Below are positions 25,598 through 35,012 of a DNA stretch of 64,000 bases, in pieces. Origin of the DNA: Acidobacteriaceae bacterium KBS 146 (GTDB lineage: Bacteria; Acidobacteriota; Terriglobia; Terriglobales; Acidobacteriaceae); assembly GCA_000688615.1 (NCBI GenBank), contig JHVA01000001.1, forward strand, positions 3,162,001 through 3,226,000, read 5' to 3'. How positions within the stretch are numbered: the first letter of the stretch is position 1; every line of letters starts with the position of its first letter. The notes under the pieces were generated by a model. The model was not told the DNA's origin and searched no databases. It was given only the letters and a program-made list of their open reading frames with translations. A program made the position numbers and the translations under genes.

Positions 25598-27208
25598 GTG
25601 ACTGCTTCTCCCTCCAAACCAATGGCGCCACCTCGTGGCAAAGGCCTTTTGGCTCGCTCGTCGGCTGTGGCTGTTGCTACAGGCATTCTGATGAGCCGTC
25701 TGCTGGGCCTGGTACGCGACCGCGTCTTTGCGCACTATCTCGGAAATTCCGATGTGGCCGATGCCTTCCGCGCGGCGTTTCGCATCCCGAATTTTTTGCA
25801 GAACCTCTTCGGAGAAGGCGTGCTGTCGGCGTCCTTTATCCCGGTGTACGCCCGCCTGCGCGCGGAAGAGAACCACAAGGAAGCTGCCGAGCTCGCCGAG
25901 GCGATCTTCGCGATCCTGCTGGTGATCACCTCGGTGCTGGTGCTGCTGGGGGTGTTCGCAGCGCCGCTTTTGATCGATGCGATCGCGCCGGGATTTCATG
26001 GTGCCAAGCGCGAGCTGGTGATCCGGCTGGTGCGTCTGTTGTTTCCGGGCGCGGCGTTGCTGGTGTTTTCGGCCTGGTGCCTTGGCGTCCTGAACAGCCA
26101 CCGCAAGTTCCTGTTGTCGTACGCAGCGCCCGTGATCTGGAACGTCACGATGATCGCCGCCTTTCTTTGGGACGCGGGACATCAGGGTGAGGTGCATCTT
26201 GCTGTCGTGATCGCGATAGCATCCGTTATCGGCAGCGGGTTGCAGTTTGCGGTGCAGCTGCCGTCGGTACTGCGGCTATTGTGGCCGCTGACGCTGCGCC
26301 TGCGGTTGCGAAGCGGTTCGGTGCGGACGGTGGTTCGCAACTTCTTCCCCGTATTTCTCAGTCGCGGTGTGGTGCAGATCAGCGCGTATCTCGATTCCCT
26401 GCTCGCGAGCTACCTGCCGACGGGAGCAGTTTCGGCGCTGGCCTATGCGCAGACGCTGAACTCGCTTCCGGTAAGCCTGTTCGGCATGGCCGTCTCGGCG
26501 GCGGAGCTTCCGGCGATGTCGGCAGCGCTGGGAACCTCGGACGAGGTTGCGGGAGTGTTGCGGCAGCGGCTGGCGCAGGGGCTCAAGAATATAGCCTTCT
26601 TCGTCATCCCCTCGGCGGTCGCCTTTCTTGTACTGGGAGATGTGATTGTGGCGGCCATCTATCGCTCGGGCCACTTCCAGGGGCAGGATGTGCTGCTGGT
26701 GTGGAGTGTGCTTGCGGGGTCTGCGGTTGGGCTGCTGGCGTCAACCTCGGGAAGACTGTATTCTTCGGCGTTTTATGCGCTGCGGGATACGAGGACGCCG
26801 CTGGGCTTCGCGATGGTTCGGGTGGCTCTCACGGTGGGGCTGGGATATTTCTTCGCGCTGCCTCTGCCGAGGATGCTTGGCGTGGACCAGCACTGGGGCG
26901 TGGCGGGACTGACCTTCTCCGCGGGGCTGGCCGGTTGGGTGGAGTTCGTGTTGCTGCGCCGCGAGTTGCACAAGCGCATCGGTGAGGTTCCTGCCGAGCG
27001 CTCGCGGATAGCGCGGTTGTGGGGTGCAGCGGTCCTGGCGGCCGCGGCGGGCTATGGGGTCAAGGTGGAGCTTCCGCTTCCTCCCGGGCGGTTCCATGCG
27101 TTGCTTGTCGGGGCGATCGTTCTTCCGCTGTTCGGAGTGCTTTATCTGCTGCTCTGCCGCGTGATGGGAGTCGCCGCTCCTGCGAGCCTCGGGCGACGGC
27201 GTTCGTAG
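25598..27208 (+). CDS. murJ: lipid II flippase MurJ (MviN)
   Basis: A 536-residue polytopic inner-membrane protein with about 14 hydrophobic segments. Family signatures include ILMSRLLGLVRDRVFA and DAFRAAFRIPNFLQNLFGEG near the N-terminus and FFPVFLSRGVVQISAY later. It flips the peptidoglycan precursor lipid II to the periplasm. The start shown is GTG; an ATG at 25622 is possible. It stands alone, divergent from the methyltransferase. Confidence 0.92.
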   Translation: MTASPSKPMAPPRGKGLLARSSAVAVATGILMSRLLGLVRDRVFAHYLGNSDVADAFRAAFRIPNFLQNLFGEGVLSASFIPVYARLRAEENHKEAAELAEAIFAILLVITSVLVLLGVFAAPLLIDAIAPGFHGAKRELVIRLVRLLFPGAALLVFSAWCLGVLNSHRKFLLSYAAPVIWNVTMIAAFLWDAGHQGEVHLAVVIAIASVIGSGLQFAVQLPSVLRLLWPLTLRLRLRSGSVRTVVRNFFPVFLSRGVVQISAYLDSLLASYLPTGAVSALAYAQTLNSLPVSLFGMAVSAAELPAMSAALGTSDEVAGVLRQRLAQGLKNIAFFVIPSAVAFLVLGDVIVAAIYRSGHFQGQDVLLVWSVLAGSAVGLLASTSGRLYSSAFYALRDTRTPLGFAMVRVALTVGLGYFFALPLPRMLGVDQHWGVAGLTFSAGLAGWVEFVLLRRELHKRIGEVPAERSRIARLWGAAVLAAAAGYGVKVELPLPPGRFHALLVGAIVLPLFGVLYLLLCRVMGVAAPASLGRRRS

Positions 27209-27281
27209 CGAGTCACCTCATCCCACGTTCATTCCTGCCGATGAGAGCACTGTGTCTTCAGGCACAGGAGAAAGAGAGATG

Positions 27282-27761
27282 ATCCGGCAGGCGATCAATT
27301 GCGATATGTGTGGGGCCGAGCGGGTGGAACCCACGAGTCACTGGTTTGTAGCCGACGAGATGGCTGGCGAGCTGCGGTTGCGCGGATGGGCGTCGCCAAA
27401 GGGTTCCCGCAGGAATGTGAAGCACCTCTGCGGACAGAAGTGCGTTCAGCGCCTGATGGATAACTTCACGGCATCCATGATGGCGGGACTGCAGGGAAGG
27501 CAGGCAAAAGAGCCCGTCGTGGAGAAGAAAGAAAGTTTTGTAGCACCGCCGCAGGATCGCGAGGACGTGCCGATTCTCGAGCGCATGGGCTACGACCGCG
27601 AGACAGTTGCGATGATTGAGGCGGAGTCGTGGGCCGGACCGGTGCGTCCGAAAGAGACGACCTGGGGAGCGAGCGACAGCGCGAAGGGTGAGCGGAGCGG
27701 ATTTCTCAATACAGGCCGGACGAAGCAGCAGGCCGTGCGTCCGTTTCAGCGACCTGCCTGA
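27282..27761 (+). CDS. small Cys-containing (zinc-finger-like) protein
   Basis: About 159 residues. CDMC near the N-terminus and CGQKC about 45 residues later form a possible four-Cys metal site around a beta-rich segment. The rest is charged and probably disordered. AGGAGA lies 9 bases before the ATG at 27282. Function unknown; such proteins are found singly in Acidobacteriota genomes. Confidence 0.6.
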   Translation: MRQAINCDMCGAERVEPTSHWFVADEMAGELRLRGWASPKGSRRNVKHLCGQKCVQRLMDNFTASMMAGLQGRQAKEPVVEKKESFVAPPQDREDVPILERMGYDRETVAMIEAESWAGPVRPKETTWGASDSAKGERSGFLNTGRTKQQAVRPFQRPA

Positions 27762-27803
27762 TGGGAGCTCGCGGCGCTTCGCTCGGATGACACATTTTGA
27801 AGG

Positions 27804-28661
27804 CTAGAGCTGATTGCTCTCGGCCGGCTGCATCCAGCTCAGAACTTCGATGAGGTACTGCTTCATCTCCTTCCGATCGACGATGGCGTCGAGAAAGCCG
27901 TGTTCGAGCAGGAACTCGGAGCGCTGGAAGCCCTCGGGGAGCTTCTGGCGGATGGTCTGCTCGATAACGCGGGGGCCGGCAAAGCCGATCAGAGCGCCGG
28001 GCTCGGCGATATTGAGGTCGCCCAGCATGGCAAAGCTGGCGGTGACGCCGCCGGTGGTGGGGTCGGTCATCACGGAGATGTAGGGGATCTTTTCGTCATC
28101 GAGGCGGGCGATCCCGGCGGAGACCTTCGCCAGCTGCATCAGCGAGGCGATGCCCTCCATCATGCGCGCGCCGCCGGAGGCGGAGATGATGATGAGCGGG
28201 TGCCGGGTCTCGAGGGAGCGATCGACGGCTCGGGCGATGGTCTCGCCAGCCACGGAGCCCATGGAGCCGCCGATGAAGCTGTACTCCATGACGGAGAGCA
28301 CGACCGGCATGGGTCCCAGGTTTCCGATGGCATTGAGGACGGCATCGTTGAGGCCGGTCTTCTTGCGGGCTTCCTTCAGGCGCGACTTGTATGGTTTCAG
28401 GTCGGTAAATGTGAGCGGGTCGGTGGAGCGGAGATCGAGATCGACGAGCTGATAGCCGGGCTCCAGCAGGCTTTCGATGCGCGCCCTTGCTCCGATGCGG
28501 AAGTGGTAGCCGCACTTGGAGCAAACCTGAAGGTTGGCTTCGAGGTCTGCTTTGAAGATGACCTGCCGACACCCCGGGCAGCGCACCCACAGTCCTTCAG
28601 TGCGCACAGTCCGTTCAGAGTCGTTGACGATCTCATTCTCTTCGCGTTTAAACCAGCTCAT
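27804..28661 (-). CDS. accD: acetyl-CoA carboxylase carboxyltransferase subunit beta
   Basis: About 285 residues. The N-terminal zinc ribbon uses C28, C31, C47 and C50 (CPGC, CSKC). The crotonase-fold core has SGGARMMEG and FAGPRVIEQT, typical of AccD. With AccA it transfers the carboxyl group from biotin to acetyl-CoA in fatty acid synthesis. The ATG at 28661 (MSWFKREEN) is preferred over one ten codons upstream. A REP-like fragment follows the stop. Confidence 0.95.
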   Translation of the reverse strand: MSWFKREENEIVNDSERTVRTEGLWVRCPGCRQVIFKADLEANLQVCSKCGYHFRIGARARIESLLEPGYQLVDLDLRSTDPLTFTDLKPYKSRLKEARKKTGLNDAVLNAIGNLGPMPVVLSVMEYSFIGGSMGSVAGETIARAVDRSLETRHPLIIISASGGARMMEGIASLMQLAKVSAGIARLDDEKIPYISVMTDPTTGGVTASFAMLGDLNIAEPGALIGFAGPRVIEQTIRQKLPEGFQRSEFLLEHGFLDAIVDRKEMKQYLIEVLSWMQPAESNQL

Positions 28662-28806
28662 TCCTTTGTATGCCTTCCGGGGGTGCCTCAACTATTGTAG
28701 CGGGGATGGCCGCCCGTAGCGCAGTTGCGGCCGGGCCGGACCTTCAGTAGCCTGATCTCAGGCTGTTTGCCCGGACATCCGGCAGACAAATCCCGCAACA
28801 GGCAGT

Positions 28807-28847
28807 CCGGACGAGATGCGCCGTACCCGGTTAGGACAAGACGACGC
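28807..28847 (+). promoter_or_regulatory. guanidine-III (ykkC-III) riboswitch aptamer
   Basis: CCGGACGAGATGCGCCGTACC followed by CGGTTAGGACAAGACGACGC matches the known ykkC-III/guanidine-III aptamer closely (reference words CCGGACGAGGTGCGCC, GTACCCGGTCAGGACAAGA). CCGG (28807-28810) pairs with CCGG (28827-28830), and GCGCCGT pairs with ACGACGC to close the pseudoknot, with one C-A mismatch. GGAG at 28850-28853 follows at once, then GTG at 28861, so guanidine binding probably controls translation of the exporter. Confidence 0.9.
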
Positions 28848-28860
28848 CCGGAGCGTTGTC

Positions 28861-29196
28861 GTGTCTTTTTTTACCTCGTCCCCCTGGATCATTCTTGTCG
28901 TTGCCGGTCTTCTCGAGGTCTGCTGGTCGATCGGACTGAAGTACACCAACGGATTTACGCGGCTGCGGCCCACCCTTTTTACGATTGCAACACTCACCGC
29001 CAGTATGTACCTGCTGGCAAAGGCGAGCGAGAGCCTTCCGATCGGCACGGCCTATGGAGTCTGGGTCGGAATCGGAGCCATGGGAGCCGCGATTCTTGGG
29101 ATCGTCCTCTTCGATGAGCCTGCATCGACGGCGCGAATCGGCTTCCTCGCGCTTCTCTTAATCTCAATCATTGGGTTGAAGGTGACCAGCCACTAG
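28861..29196 (+). CDS. sugE: guanidinium exporter, SMR family (SugE/Gdx)
   Basis: About 111 residues, four membrane segments. WIILVVAGLLEVCWSIGLKYT holds the conserved Glu (E19) and the Gdx-type sequence; GVWVGIGAMGAAILGI follows. It exports guanidinium in exchange for protons. The start is GTG at 28861, with GGAG 7 bases upstream. An upstream in-frame ATG at 28816 lies inside the riboswitch aptamer and is rejected. The guanidine-III aptamer in the leader supports guanidinium rather than a drug as substrate. Confidence 0.93.
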   Translation: MSFFTSSPWIILVVAGLLEVCWSIGLKYTNGFTRLRPTLFTIATLTASMYLLAKASESLPIGTAYGVWVGIGAMGAAILGIVLFDEPASTARIGFLALLLISIIGLKVTSH

Positions 29197-29215
29197 AGCC
29201 CGGCAGCGAAAAGCT

Positions 29216-29701
29216 TTAGCCGGTAATGATGCCCATGCAGAGGATGGCGCAGGAGATGGCGAAGATATCCTCGCCGACGGTGACGTGCCAGACCTTGCAG
29301 CCGAGGCGGCGGGTGAGCTGGTGACGGAGCTGGTACGCCGTGAAGGCGCCCACGAGCGAGCCGAGTACGCCAAGAATGACGCCTTCGATGCCAGGAGCGT
29401 CGAGGGCGGTGGCCACAATGGCTCCTAGTAGTCCCCCGAGAAAGACACGGATCAGCAGGACGCTGGGGCGTGTGGGCCGGGGGGATCTGCCATATTTGTC
29501 GGCGAGGTACTCGAGCGCGGCGAGGAGGGTGAACGCGATTACGACGGGAAGGCGTGCGGACCACGAGGCCCACGGGTCCACAGGAAGGAGTCCGAGCCAG
29601 GCAAACCAGCAGAGGACCGCCATCGGCGTCATCGTGCGCATGCCGGTGATAAAGCCAAGCAGCGGGATCGCGATGAGCCACGTGAGGACCTCAAGCGTCA
29701 T
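29216..29701 (-). CDS. DUF4126 family membrane protein
   Basis: About 161 residues with four to five hydrophobic segments. GFITGMRTMTPMAVL and LAALEYLADKYG are typical of DUF4126 proteins. Function unknown. An in-frame GTG four codons earlier lies directly on GGAGG, so the ATG at 29701 is preferred. It converges with the sugE gene. Confidence 0.7.
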   Translation of the reverse strand: MTLEVLTWLIAIPLLGFITGMRTMTPMAVLCWFAWLGLLPVDPWASWSARLPVVIAFTLLAALEYLADKYGRSPRPTRPSVLLIRVFLGGLLGAIVATALDAPGIEGVILGVLGSLVGAFTAYQLRHQLTRRLGCKVWHVTVGEDIFAISCAILCMGIITG

Positions 29702-29863
29702 CGAAGAGTGCACCCTCCTCTGGTGTAGAACACTTTACCTCGTAAGAGTTGCTTGCTGCAGGGATGGACGTGCGGACAGGCTCTGAAGTCTCGCTGAAGC
29801 CCAGCGGACGTGGAAATGGGCCTCGAAGATGGAGGCCCATTTGGCTCAACTTACTCTTGGAGA

Positions 29864-31141
29864 TCAGGCGACCGGTTGCGGCTGGCGCAGCCATTCGTAG
29901 AGCGGGAATTGATCGGCCAGCTCGGTGACCTCGCCGTGAATCTTCCGCAGCGCGGCGGGGTCGTTGCGCTGATCGAGCGCACGGGCGATCCAGGTAGCGA
30001 TCTGGCGCATCTCCGGCTCCTTCATGCCGCGCGTGGTCAGTGCGGGAGTTCCGACACGGATTCCCGAGGGCTTCATCGGCGGATTGGTGTCGTAGGGGAT
30101 GGCGTTCTTGTTGACCGTGATGCCTGCGGCTCCAAGTGCCGTCTCGGCTTCGGAGCCGAACATGCCCTTCTGGAAGACATCGACCAGCATCAGGTGATTG
30201 TCCGTACCGCCGGAGACGATGCGGAAGCCTTCACCCGCGAGAGCCTCGGCCAGGACCTTGGCGTTGGCGACGATCTGGTGCGCGTAAGTGGAGAAGGACG
30301 GATCGAGCGCTTCTTTGAACGCGACGGCCTTGGCAGCGACGATATGCACCAGAGGGCCACCCTGCTGGCCGGGGAAGACGGAACGGTCGACGTTGGCGGC
30401 GAGGTCCTGCTGGCAGAGGATAAGTCCGGCGCGCGGTCCGCGGAGGGTCTTGTGGGTGGTGGTGGAGACGATCTGCGCATGAGGCACTGGCGAGGGGTGA
30501 GCGCCGCCAGCGACAAGTCCGGCGAAGTGGGCCATGTCGATAAAGAGATACGCTCCGACCTTATCGGCGATCTGGCGCATACGGGCGAAGTCCCAGAAGC
30601 GCGGATAGGCAGAGCCTCCGCCGACGATGACCTTTGGCTTCTCACGTACAGCGAGGGCCTCAAGCTCGTCATAGTCGATGGTCTCAGTGTCTTTGCGGAC
30701 CTGGTAGCCGACGATGCGATAGAGCTTGCCGGAGAAGTTGAGCTTGTGCCCGTGTGTGAGATGGCCGCCGTGTGCAAGGTCCAGTCCGAGAAGCGTGTCG
30801 CCGGGATTGATGATCGACATGTAAGCGGCGGCGTTGGCCTGGGAGCCCGATGAGGGCTGCACGTTCGCATGGTCGGCACCGAAGAGCTTCTTGGCGCGGT
30901 CGCGTGCGAGATTCTCTACGACGTCGGCGAACTCGCAGCCGCCGTAGTAACGCTTGCCGGGATAACCTTCGGCGTACTTGTTGGTGAAGACGGTTCCGGC
31001 GGCCTCGAGAACGGCGCGACTGACGAAGTTCTCCGAGGCAATCATCTCGAGACCTGCGTGCTGGCGGATAACTTCGTTTTCAACCTGGGCGGCGATCTCA
31101 GGATCGGCGAGAGCGAGCGGCGCGTTCTGATCGATAGGCAT
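29864..31141 (-). CDS. glyA: serine hydroxymethyltransferase
   Basis: A 425-residue PLP enzyme. The PLP Lys lies in [14 protein letters not shown], and [15 protein letters not shown] and the N-terminal [14 protein letters not shown] are family signatures. It converts serine and tetrahydrofolate to glycine and methylene-tetrahydrofolate in the cytoplasm, the main source of one-carbon units. Full length and no defect seen. No riboswitch-like structure was recognised upstream. Confidence 0.97.
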   Translation of the reverse strand: MPIDQNAPLALADPEIAAQVENEVIRQHAGLEMIASENFVSRAVLEAAGTVFTNKYAEGYPGKRYYGGCEFADVVENLARDRAKKLFGADHANVQPSSGSQANAAAYMSIINPGDTLLGLDLAHGGHLTHGHKLNFSGKLYRIVGYQVRKDTETIDYDELEALAVREKPKVIVGGGSAYPRFWDFARMRQIADKVGAYLFIDMAHFAGLVAGGAHPSPVPHAQIVSTTTHKTLRGPRAGLILCQQDLAANVDRSVFPGQQGGPLVHIVAAKAVAFKEALDPSFSTYAHQIVANAKVLAEALAGEGFRIVSGGTDNHLMLVDVFQKGMFGSEAETALGAAGITVNKNAIPYDTNPPMKPSGIRVGTPALTTRGMKEPEMRQIATWIARALDQRNDPAALRKIHGEVTELADQFPLYEWLRQPQPVA

Positions 31142-31252
31142 GCATCTATTTTATGCCGTGTGGTCGGCGGCGGGATTAGGGAATAGGGCCTAGACGCAAC
31201 TCGGAGCGCAAAGGGTGCGCGGACTCGAGGGCGAACCGTGAGAATGGCGGGT

Positions 31253-32236
31253 TTACGCCGTTGTCTTTGCGGAGGCCTGTCGATTCAGATACTTCCCAAT
31301 CTGTTCCATCACTGCGTCAGGACCGTAGACCGGGTCCGTCAGGGCCTTGCGATAGCGGAGAAAGCCGTGAATCTGACCAGGAACGTCGATGTGTTCGACC
31401 GGTACGGAGCTCTCCCGAAGGCGATGGACGAGAGCTTCGGCCTCGTCATGAAGCACATCGAAGGCTGCGGTAAGGACGAGCGACGGTGGGAAGCGATGGA
31501 GCTGGGAGGAGTGGAGGGGCGAAACGTACGGGTCGCGAAGGCGGTCTCCCATCGCTGCGAGATCCTCACCGAGATACTGCTGCCAGTACCAGCGCATCCG
31601 CTCGGCGGTAAGTCCGAACCTGTCTGCGAAACGGGCGTAGCTCGGATAGGAGAGCGAGGCATCGGTGATGGGATAGAGAAAGACTGCGGCGTCCGGAAGC
31701 GCGAGCCCGGAGACGGCGAGATGATGCAGTGCGGAGGCGATGAGATGACCGCCGGCGCTGTCCCCGGCGACGGCAAGGTTGCGGATCTCGAAACCGGATT
31801 GGATGGCCAGCTGCTTTGCCTGCTGGAAGATATCGGCCACTTCGAAGATGGCCTGCGGGTGAACGGCCTTGGGGGAGAGCGTGTAGTCCACGCTGACGAC
31901 GATGTTGGAGGTTCGGAGAGCGAGGGCGCGGCACAGCGTGTCGTGAGTTTCGAGGTTGCCGGCGACCCATCCACCACCGTGGATGTAAACGAGCAGAGAG
32001 TCCTGCGATGCAGCCGATGGCTGATACCAGCGCAGAGGCACCTGACCCTGGGAGGTGTCGGCGGTGCTGTCCCAGGTACGAAAGACGGGTTCCCCGGGGC
32101 CCGCAAGAGGCTCGTTGAGCCTGCTGGTGGCTGCGCGCACTCCCTCGACCGTGGGAGAGCCGGCAGAAGGATCGGGCCGGAGAATTCCGGCGAGCAGGTC
32201 GGCGATCTGTGGGTCGAGCGTCTGGAGGTCAGCCAT
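31253..32236 (-). CDS. alpha/beta hydrolase, hormone-sensitive-lipase type esterase
   Basis: A 327-residue esterase/lipase. The oxyanion-hole HGGGW, nucleophile elbow GDSAGG and a C-terminal HGFLRYRKAL segment carrying the His are the HSL family signatures. No signal peptide is evident. The natural substrate is unknown; short-chain acyl esters are likely. It lies between glyA and the GH57-like gene, all on the minus strand, with gaps large enough for separate promoters. Confidence 0.88.
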   Translation of the reverse strand: MADLQTLDPQIADLLAGILRPDPSAGSPTVEGVRAATSRLNEPLAGPGEPVFRTWDSTADTSQGQVPLRWYQPSAASQDSLLVYIHGGGWVAGNLETHDTLCRALALRTSNIVVSVDYTLSPKAVHPQAIFEVADIFQQAKQLAIQSGFEIRNLAVAGDSAGGHLIASALHHLAVSGLALPDAAVFLYPITDASLSYPSYARFADRFGLTAERMRWYWQQYLGEDLAAMGDRLRDPYVSPLHSSQLHRFPPSLVLTAAFDVLHDEAEALVHRLRESSVPVEHIDVPGQIHGFLRYRKALTDPVYGPDAVMEQIGKYLNRQASAKTTA

Positions 32237-32325
32237 AAAAGGAGGATAGCCGGTCTAAAGCAAGATCGACGGTTTTGCTGCGGCGCGCCTGATGTCGATC
32301 TCCGCTTCTTGCCTGCGTCCCTCGA

Positions 32326-34878
32326 TCAAAAGACGCTGACGCCTTCTTCCGTGACCAGCTGCTCGACCCGGATGTTCATGGCCTCTCCCAGCCTCAGGAA
32401 GTCCTGAATCCAGTCCTCGGTCCGGTAGTTTCGATCGGTCCGGCGCAACAGGTCGTTCCAGATGTTCTGCGCCTGCCAGAAGTTGACCTCGAAGGGCATC
32501 TGACGGAAGGTTTCGGCCATCATGAGGGCGTCGCTCAAGGCCTTGGAGCTCGGGTCTTCACTGGAGACCGCAGCCTCGAGCTGAACCATGGCGCGCTTCA
32601 TGCGCATTCCGGCGATGTAGCCAAGTTGCGCGGTGTTCAGCGTGATGTGTTCGGCGGTGGCACGCTGGGCGAGGGAGAGTACAGAGTCGGCCTCAAAGTT
32701 CTCCGCCTCTAGAGCGCGCCGCAGCATGGATCCGATGGCATAGTTGGCGACGACCTCGAGCGCAGGCGGCGGGGCCATGCCGCACTCGTTCAAAAAATCG
32801 AGCAACGAGGTGTGGTCCTGATAAATCTTGCTGAGCGAGGTTTCCATCTCGGCGACAGTCTGGGTAAGGATGGCCTGCAGGATTCGGTGTTGCTCGTCGG
32901 CGAAGAGCGAAAGCAGGGAGTATTTCATCTCACCAAAGAGATGGTCGATCAGCCGGATCACTTCGGGCAGATTGGCGCGCCGCATGGCTTCGGCGACATT
33001 GTGGGAGAACTTCTCGAATGCCGCGACCTGCTCCGGGTCGGAGGAGTCGTAACGCTTGACCGCAGCCGAGAGATTCTGATCGCCGAGGTGCAGCACGGCA
33101 AAGCAGATCTCTTCGGTCTCCTCCGTAATCCGCGAGTCGATCCACGCCGATCCGAGAGCGACGCGCCCGCGTCCGGAGCTGAAGACCTGGTGGCTCTGGC
33201 GGCGGACGTTGTAGCAGAAGATCTCTCCCTGCTCGGGATAGGAGCGAAAGATGGAGCTGATGGCGTAGTGCGCGCCGACCTCTTCAAGGCCAATCTTCAT
33301 GCCGGTCACGAAGCGGCGATAGACCTCGGCGCCGGTGCCGATCTCGGCAACATTGCTGGGAGCCTCGTCGAGCATATCCAGAAACTTCTTCTCCAGTGCA
33401 GCGCCTTCGTCTCCAAACAGGCGTGCGGCAAGCTGGAGCACACGCGCGGCGTAGGCGATCACCTGTACGGTCTCGATTCCTGAAACCTCATCGAAGAACC
33501 AGCCGCAGCTGGTGTACATCAGCTGGATGTGGCGTTCCAGCTCCATCAGCTCCAGAGCGCGGGTGCGCTCTGCCTGCGTGAGCTCGTGGGTGGCATGTCT
33601 GCGGAAGAAGTCATCGATGTTGGGCCGGGAGCGGTCAAGAATGACGCCGATGTATTCGTCACGCGCCTTCCATAGATCCTTAAAGAGGGATGCGGAGAGC
33701 TTCTCAGCCAGCGGGCAGGTGGCGTCGCGCAGCTCGTCGAGCGCCAGACGCAGGGGGGCACGCCACTGCTGAGTCCATCCCGGACGCCCACCGCTGTTGC
33801 AACCGCAGTTCGAACGCCAGCGCTCGACTCCATGGGCGCAGCTCCATGAGGTGTCATCGACGATCTCGGCCTCCCAACTGGGAGGGAACTTCGCGAGGAA
33901 GGCCGCATAGTTGACCATGGGGACCTTCTCCTCATCTTCGAGCCAGTGAATCGCATAAGACAGTGCCATCTCTCCATGTTTGTGATGGTGCCCGTAGCTC
34001 TCACCGTCGGTGGCCACATGCGACAGCAACGCAGTCTCGTCTTCACTGACGGCGTGGTCGTCCCCGAATCCGGTGAGCAGTCTTCCGCCAAAGTCGACGC
34101 CACTGTTAAGGAGGCCCTCAAAGGCGATGGCACGCGAGTTGGGACCGTTATAGAAGAAGACATCGATCGATCTTCCCTCATCGAGCAGCACCTTATAAGC
34201 CCGGCGCGTATCGACGGAGGCATCTGCCGTCTCGGTCCACGGGGCATCTGCGTCGGCCTTCCCGGGCTTTGCAAGAGGGCGGATACGAGCGCACTGGTGC
34301 GGCGCAAGGATGGTGAATTTGATCCCTTCCTGCGCCATCAGGTCGAGCACTTTGCGGTTGACGGCGGTTTCGGCCAGCCACATACCTTCGGGCTTGCGGC
34401 CGAAGCGGAACTCAAAGTCGAAGACCCCCCAGCGAATCTGGGTGCGCGCGTCGCGCTTATTGGCCAGCGGCATGATGATGTGGTTGTAGACCTGCGCGAT
34501 GGCCGAACCGTGGCCGTCGTTGTGCTGCGCACTGGTGCGGTCGGCGTCGAGAATCATCCGGTAGGTGCGTGGAGCAAAATCATTGAGCCAACTCAGCAGC
34601 GTAGGACCAAAGTTAAAGCTGATCCACGAATAGTTGTTCATGATTCGGATAATCTTGTTTTCCGTATCCGTGATGCGGGAAGCCCCGTTTGGGGCGTAGC
34701 ACTCCGAGGTGATGCGGTCGTTCCAGTCGTGATACGGGGCGGCAGAGTCCTGGATCTCCACGGTCTCCAGCCAGGGATTCTCGCGCGGGGGCTGATAAAA
34801 GTGACCGTGAATACAAACGTAGCGGTCCGGGGAAGTGGTGGCCTCGGTTGCCGTCGGGGTTTCTTCAGAGATTGGCAT
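32326..34878 (-). CDS. GH57-like glycoside hydrolase with DUF3536 domain
   Basis: An 850-residue protein. The N-terminus (YVCIHGHFYQPPRENPW) is the GH57-type start of a (beta/alpha)7 barrel and is followed by conserved blocks such as WLAETAVN and FDFEFRFGRKPEGM. The C-terminal two-thirds fits the DUF3536 helical region. Probably cytoplasmic, acting on alpha-glucans. Activity is not established for most members. Full length. Confidence 0.85.
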   Translation of the reverse strand: MPISEETPTATEATTSPDRYVCIHGHFYQPPRENPWLETVEIQDSAAPYHDWNDRITSECYAPNGASRITDTENKIIRIMNNYSWISFNFGPTLLSWLNDFAPRTYRMILDADRTSAQHNDGHGSAIAQVYNHIIMPLANKRDARTQIRWGVFDFEFRFGRKPEGMWLAETAVNRKVLDLMAQEGIKFTILAPHQCARIRPLAKPGKADADAPWTETADASVDTRRAYKVLLDEGRSIDVFFYNGPNSRAIAFEGLLNSGVDFGGRLLTGFGDDHAVSEDETALLSHVATDGESYGHHHKHGEMALSYAIHWLEDEEKVPMVNYAAFLAKFPPSWEAEIVDDTSWSCAHGVERWRSNCGCNSGGRPGWTQQWRAPLRLALDELRDATCPLAEKLSASLFKDLWKARDEYIGVILDRSRPNIDDFFRRHATHELTQAERTRALELMELERHIQLMYTSCGWFFDEVSGIETVQVIAYAARVLQLAARLFGDEGAALEKKFLDMLDEAPSNVAEIGTGAEVYRRFVTGMKIGLEEVGAHYAISSIFRSYPEQGEIFCYNVRRQSHQVFSSGRGRVALGSAWIDSRITEETEEICFAVLHLGDQNLSAAVKRYDSSDPEQVAAFEKFSHNVAEAMRRANLPEVIRLIDHLFGEMKYSLLSLFADEQHRILQAILTQTVAEMETSLSKIYQDHTSLLDFLNECGMAPPPALEVVANYAIGSMLRRALEAENFEADSVLSLAQRATAEHITLNTAQLGYIAGMRMKRAMVQLEAAVSSEDPSSKALSDALMMAETFRQMPFEVNFWQAQNIWNDLLRRTDRNYRTEDWIQDFLRLGEAMNIRVEQLVTEEGVSVF

Positions 34879-35012
34879 CTGTCACCTTAGAGACGATTGA
34901 AGGGGTCGGGGTTGGTATAAGACACAGGGTTTCCCGGGCGATGTTCGAAGTTTTTCCAGATTATTGCTGCTATGTGAAAACACCCTTGCCGCGTGATGAT
35001 TGCGGACGGAGT

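Noticed and set aside
28816-28860. ATG in frame with sugE as its start codon
   Set aside because: It lies inside the guanidine-III aptamer, and the extra residues do not resemble SMR proteins. GTG at 28861 fits the ribosome site.
29810-32407. Open frames of 347 and 389 residues opposite glyA and the esterase
   Set aside because: No recognisable motif; the opposite strand encodes SHMT and an HSL esterase with intact motifs.
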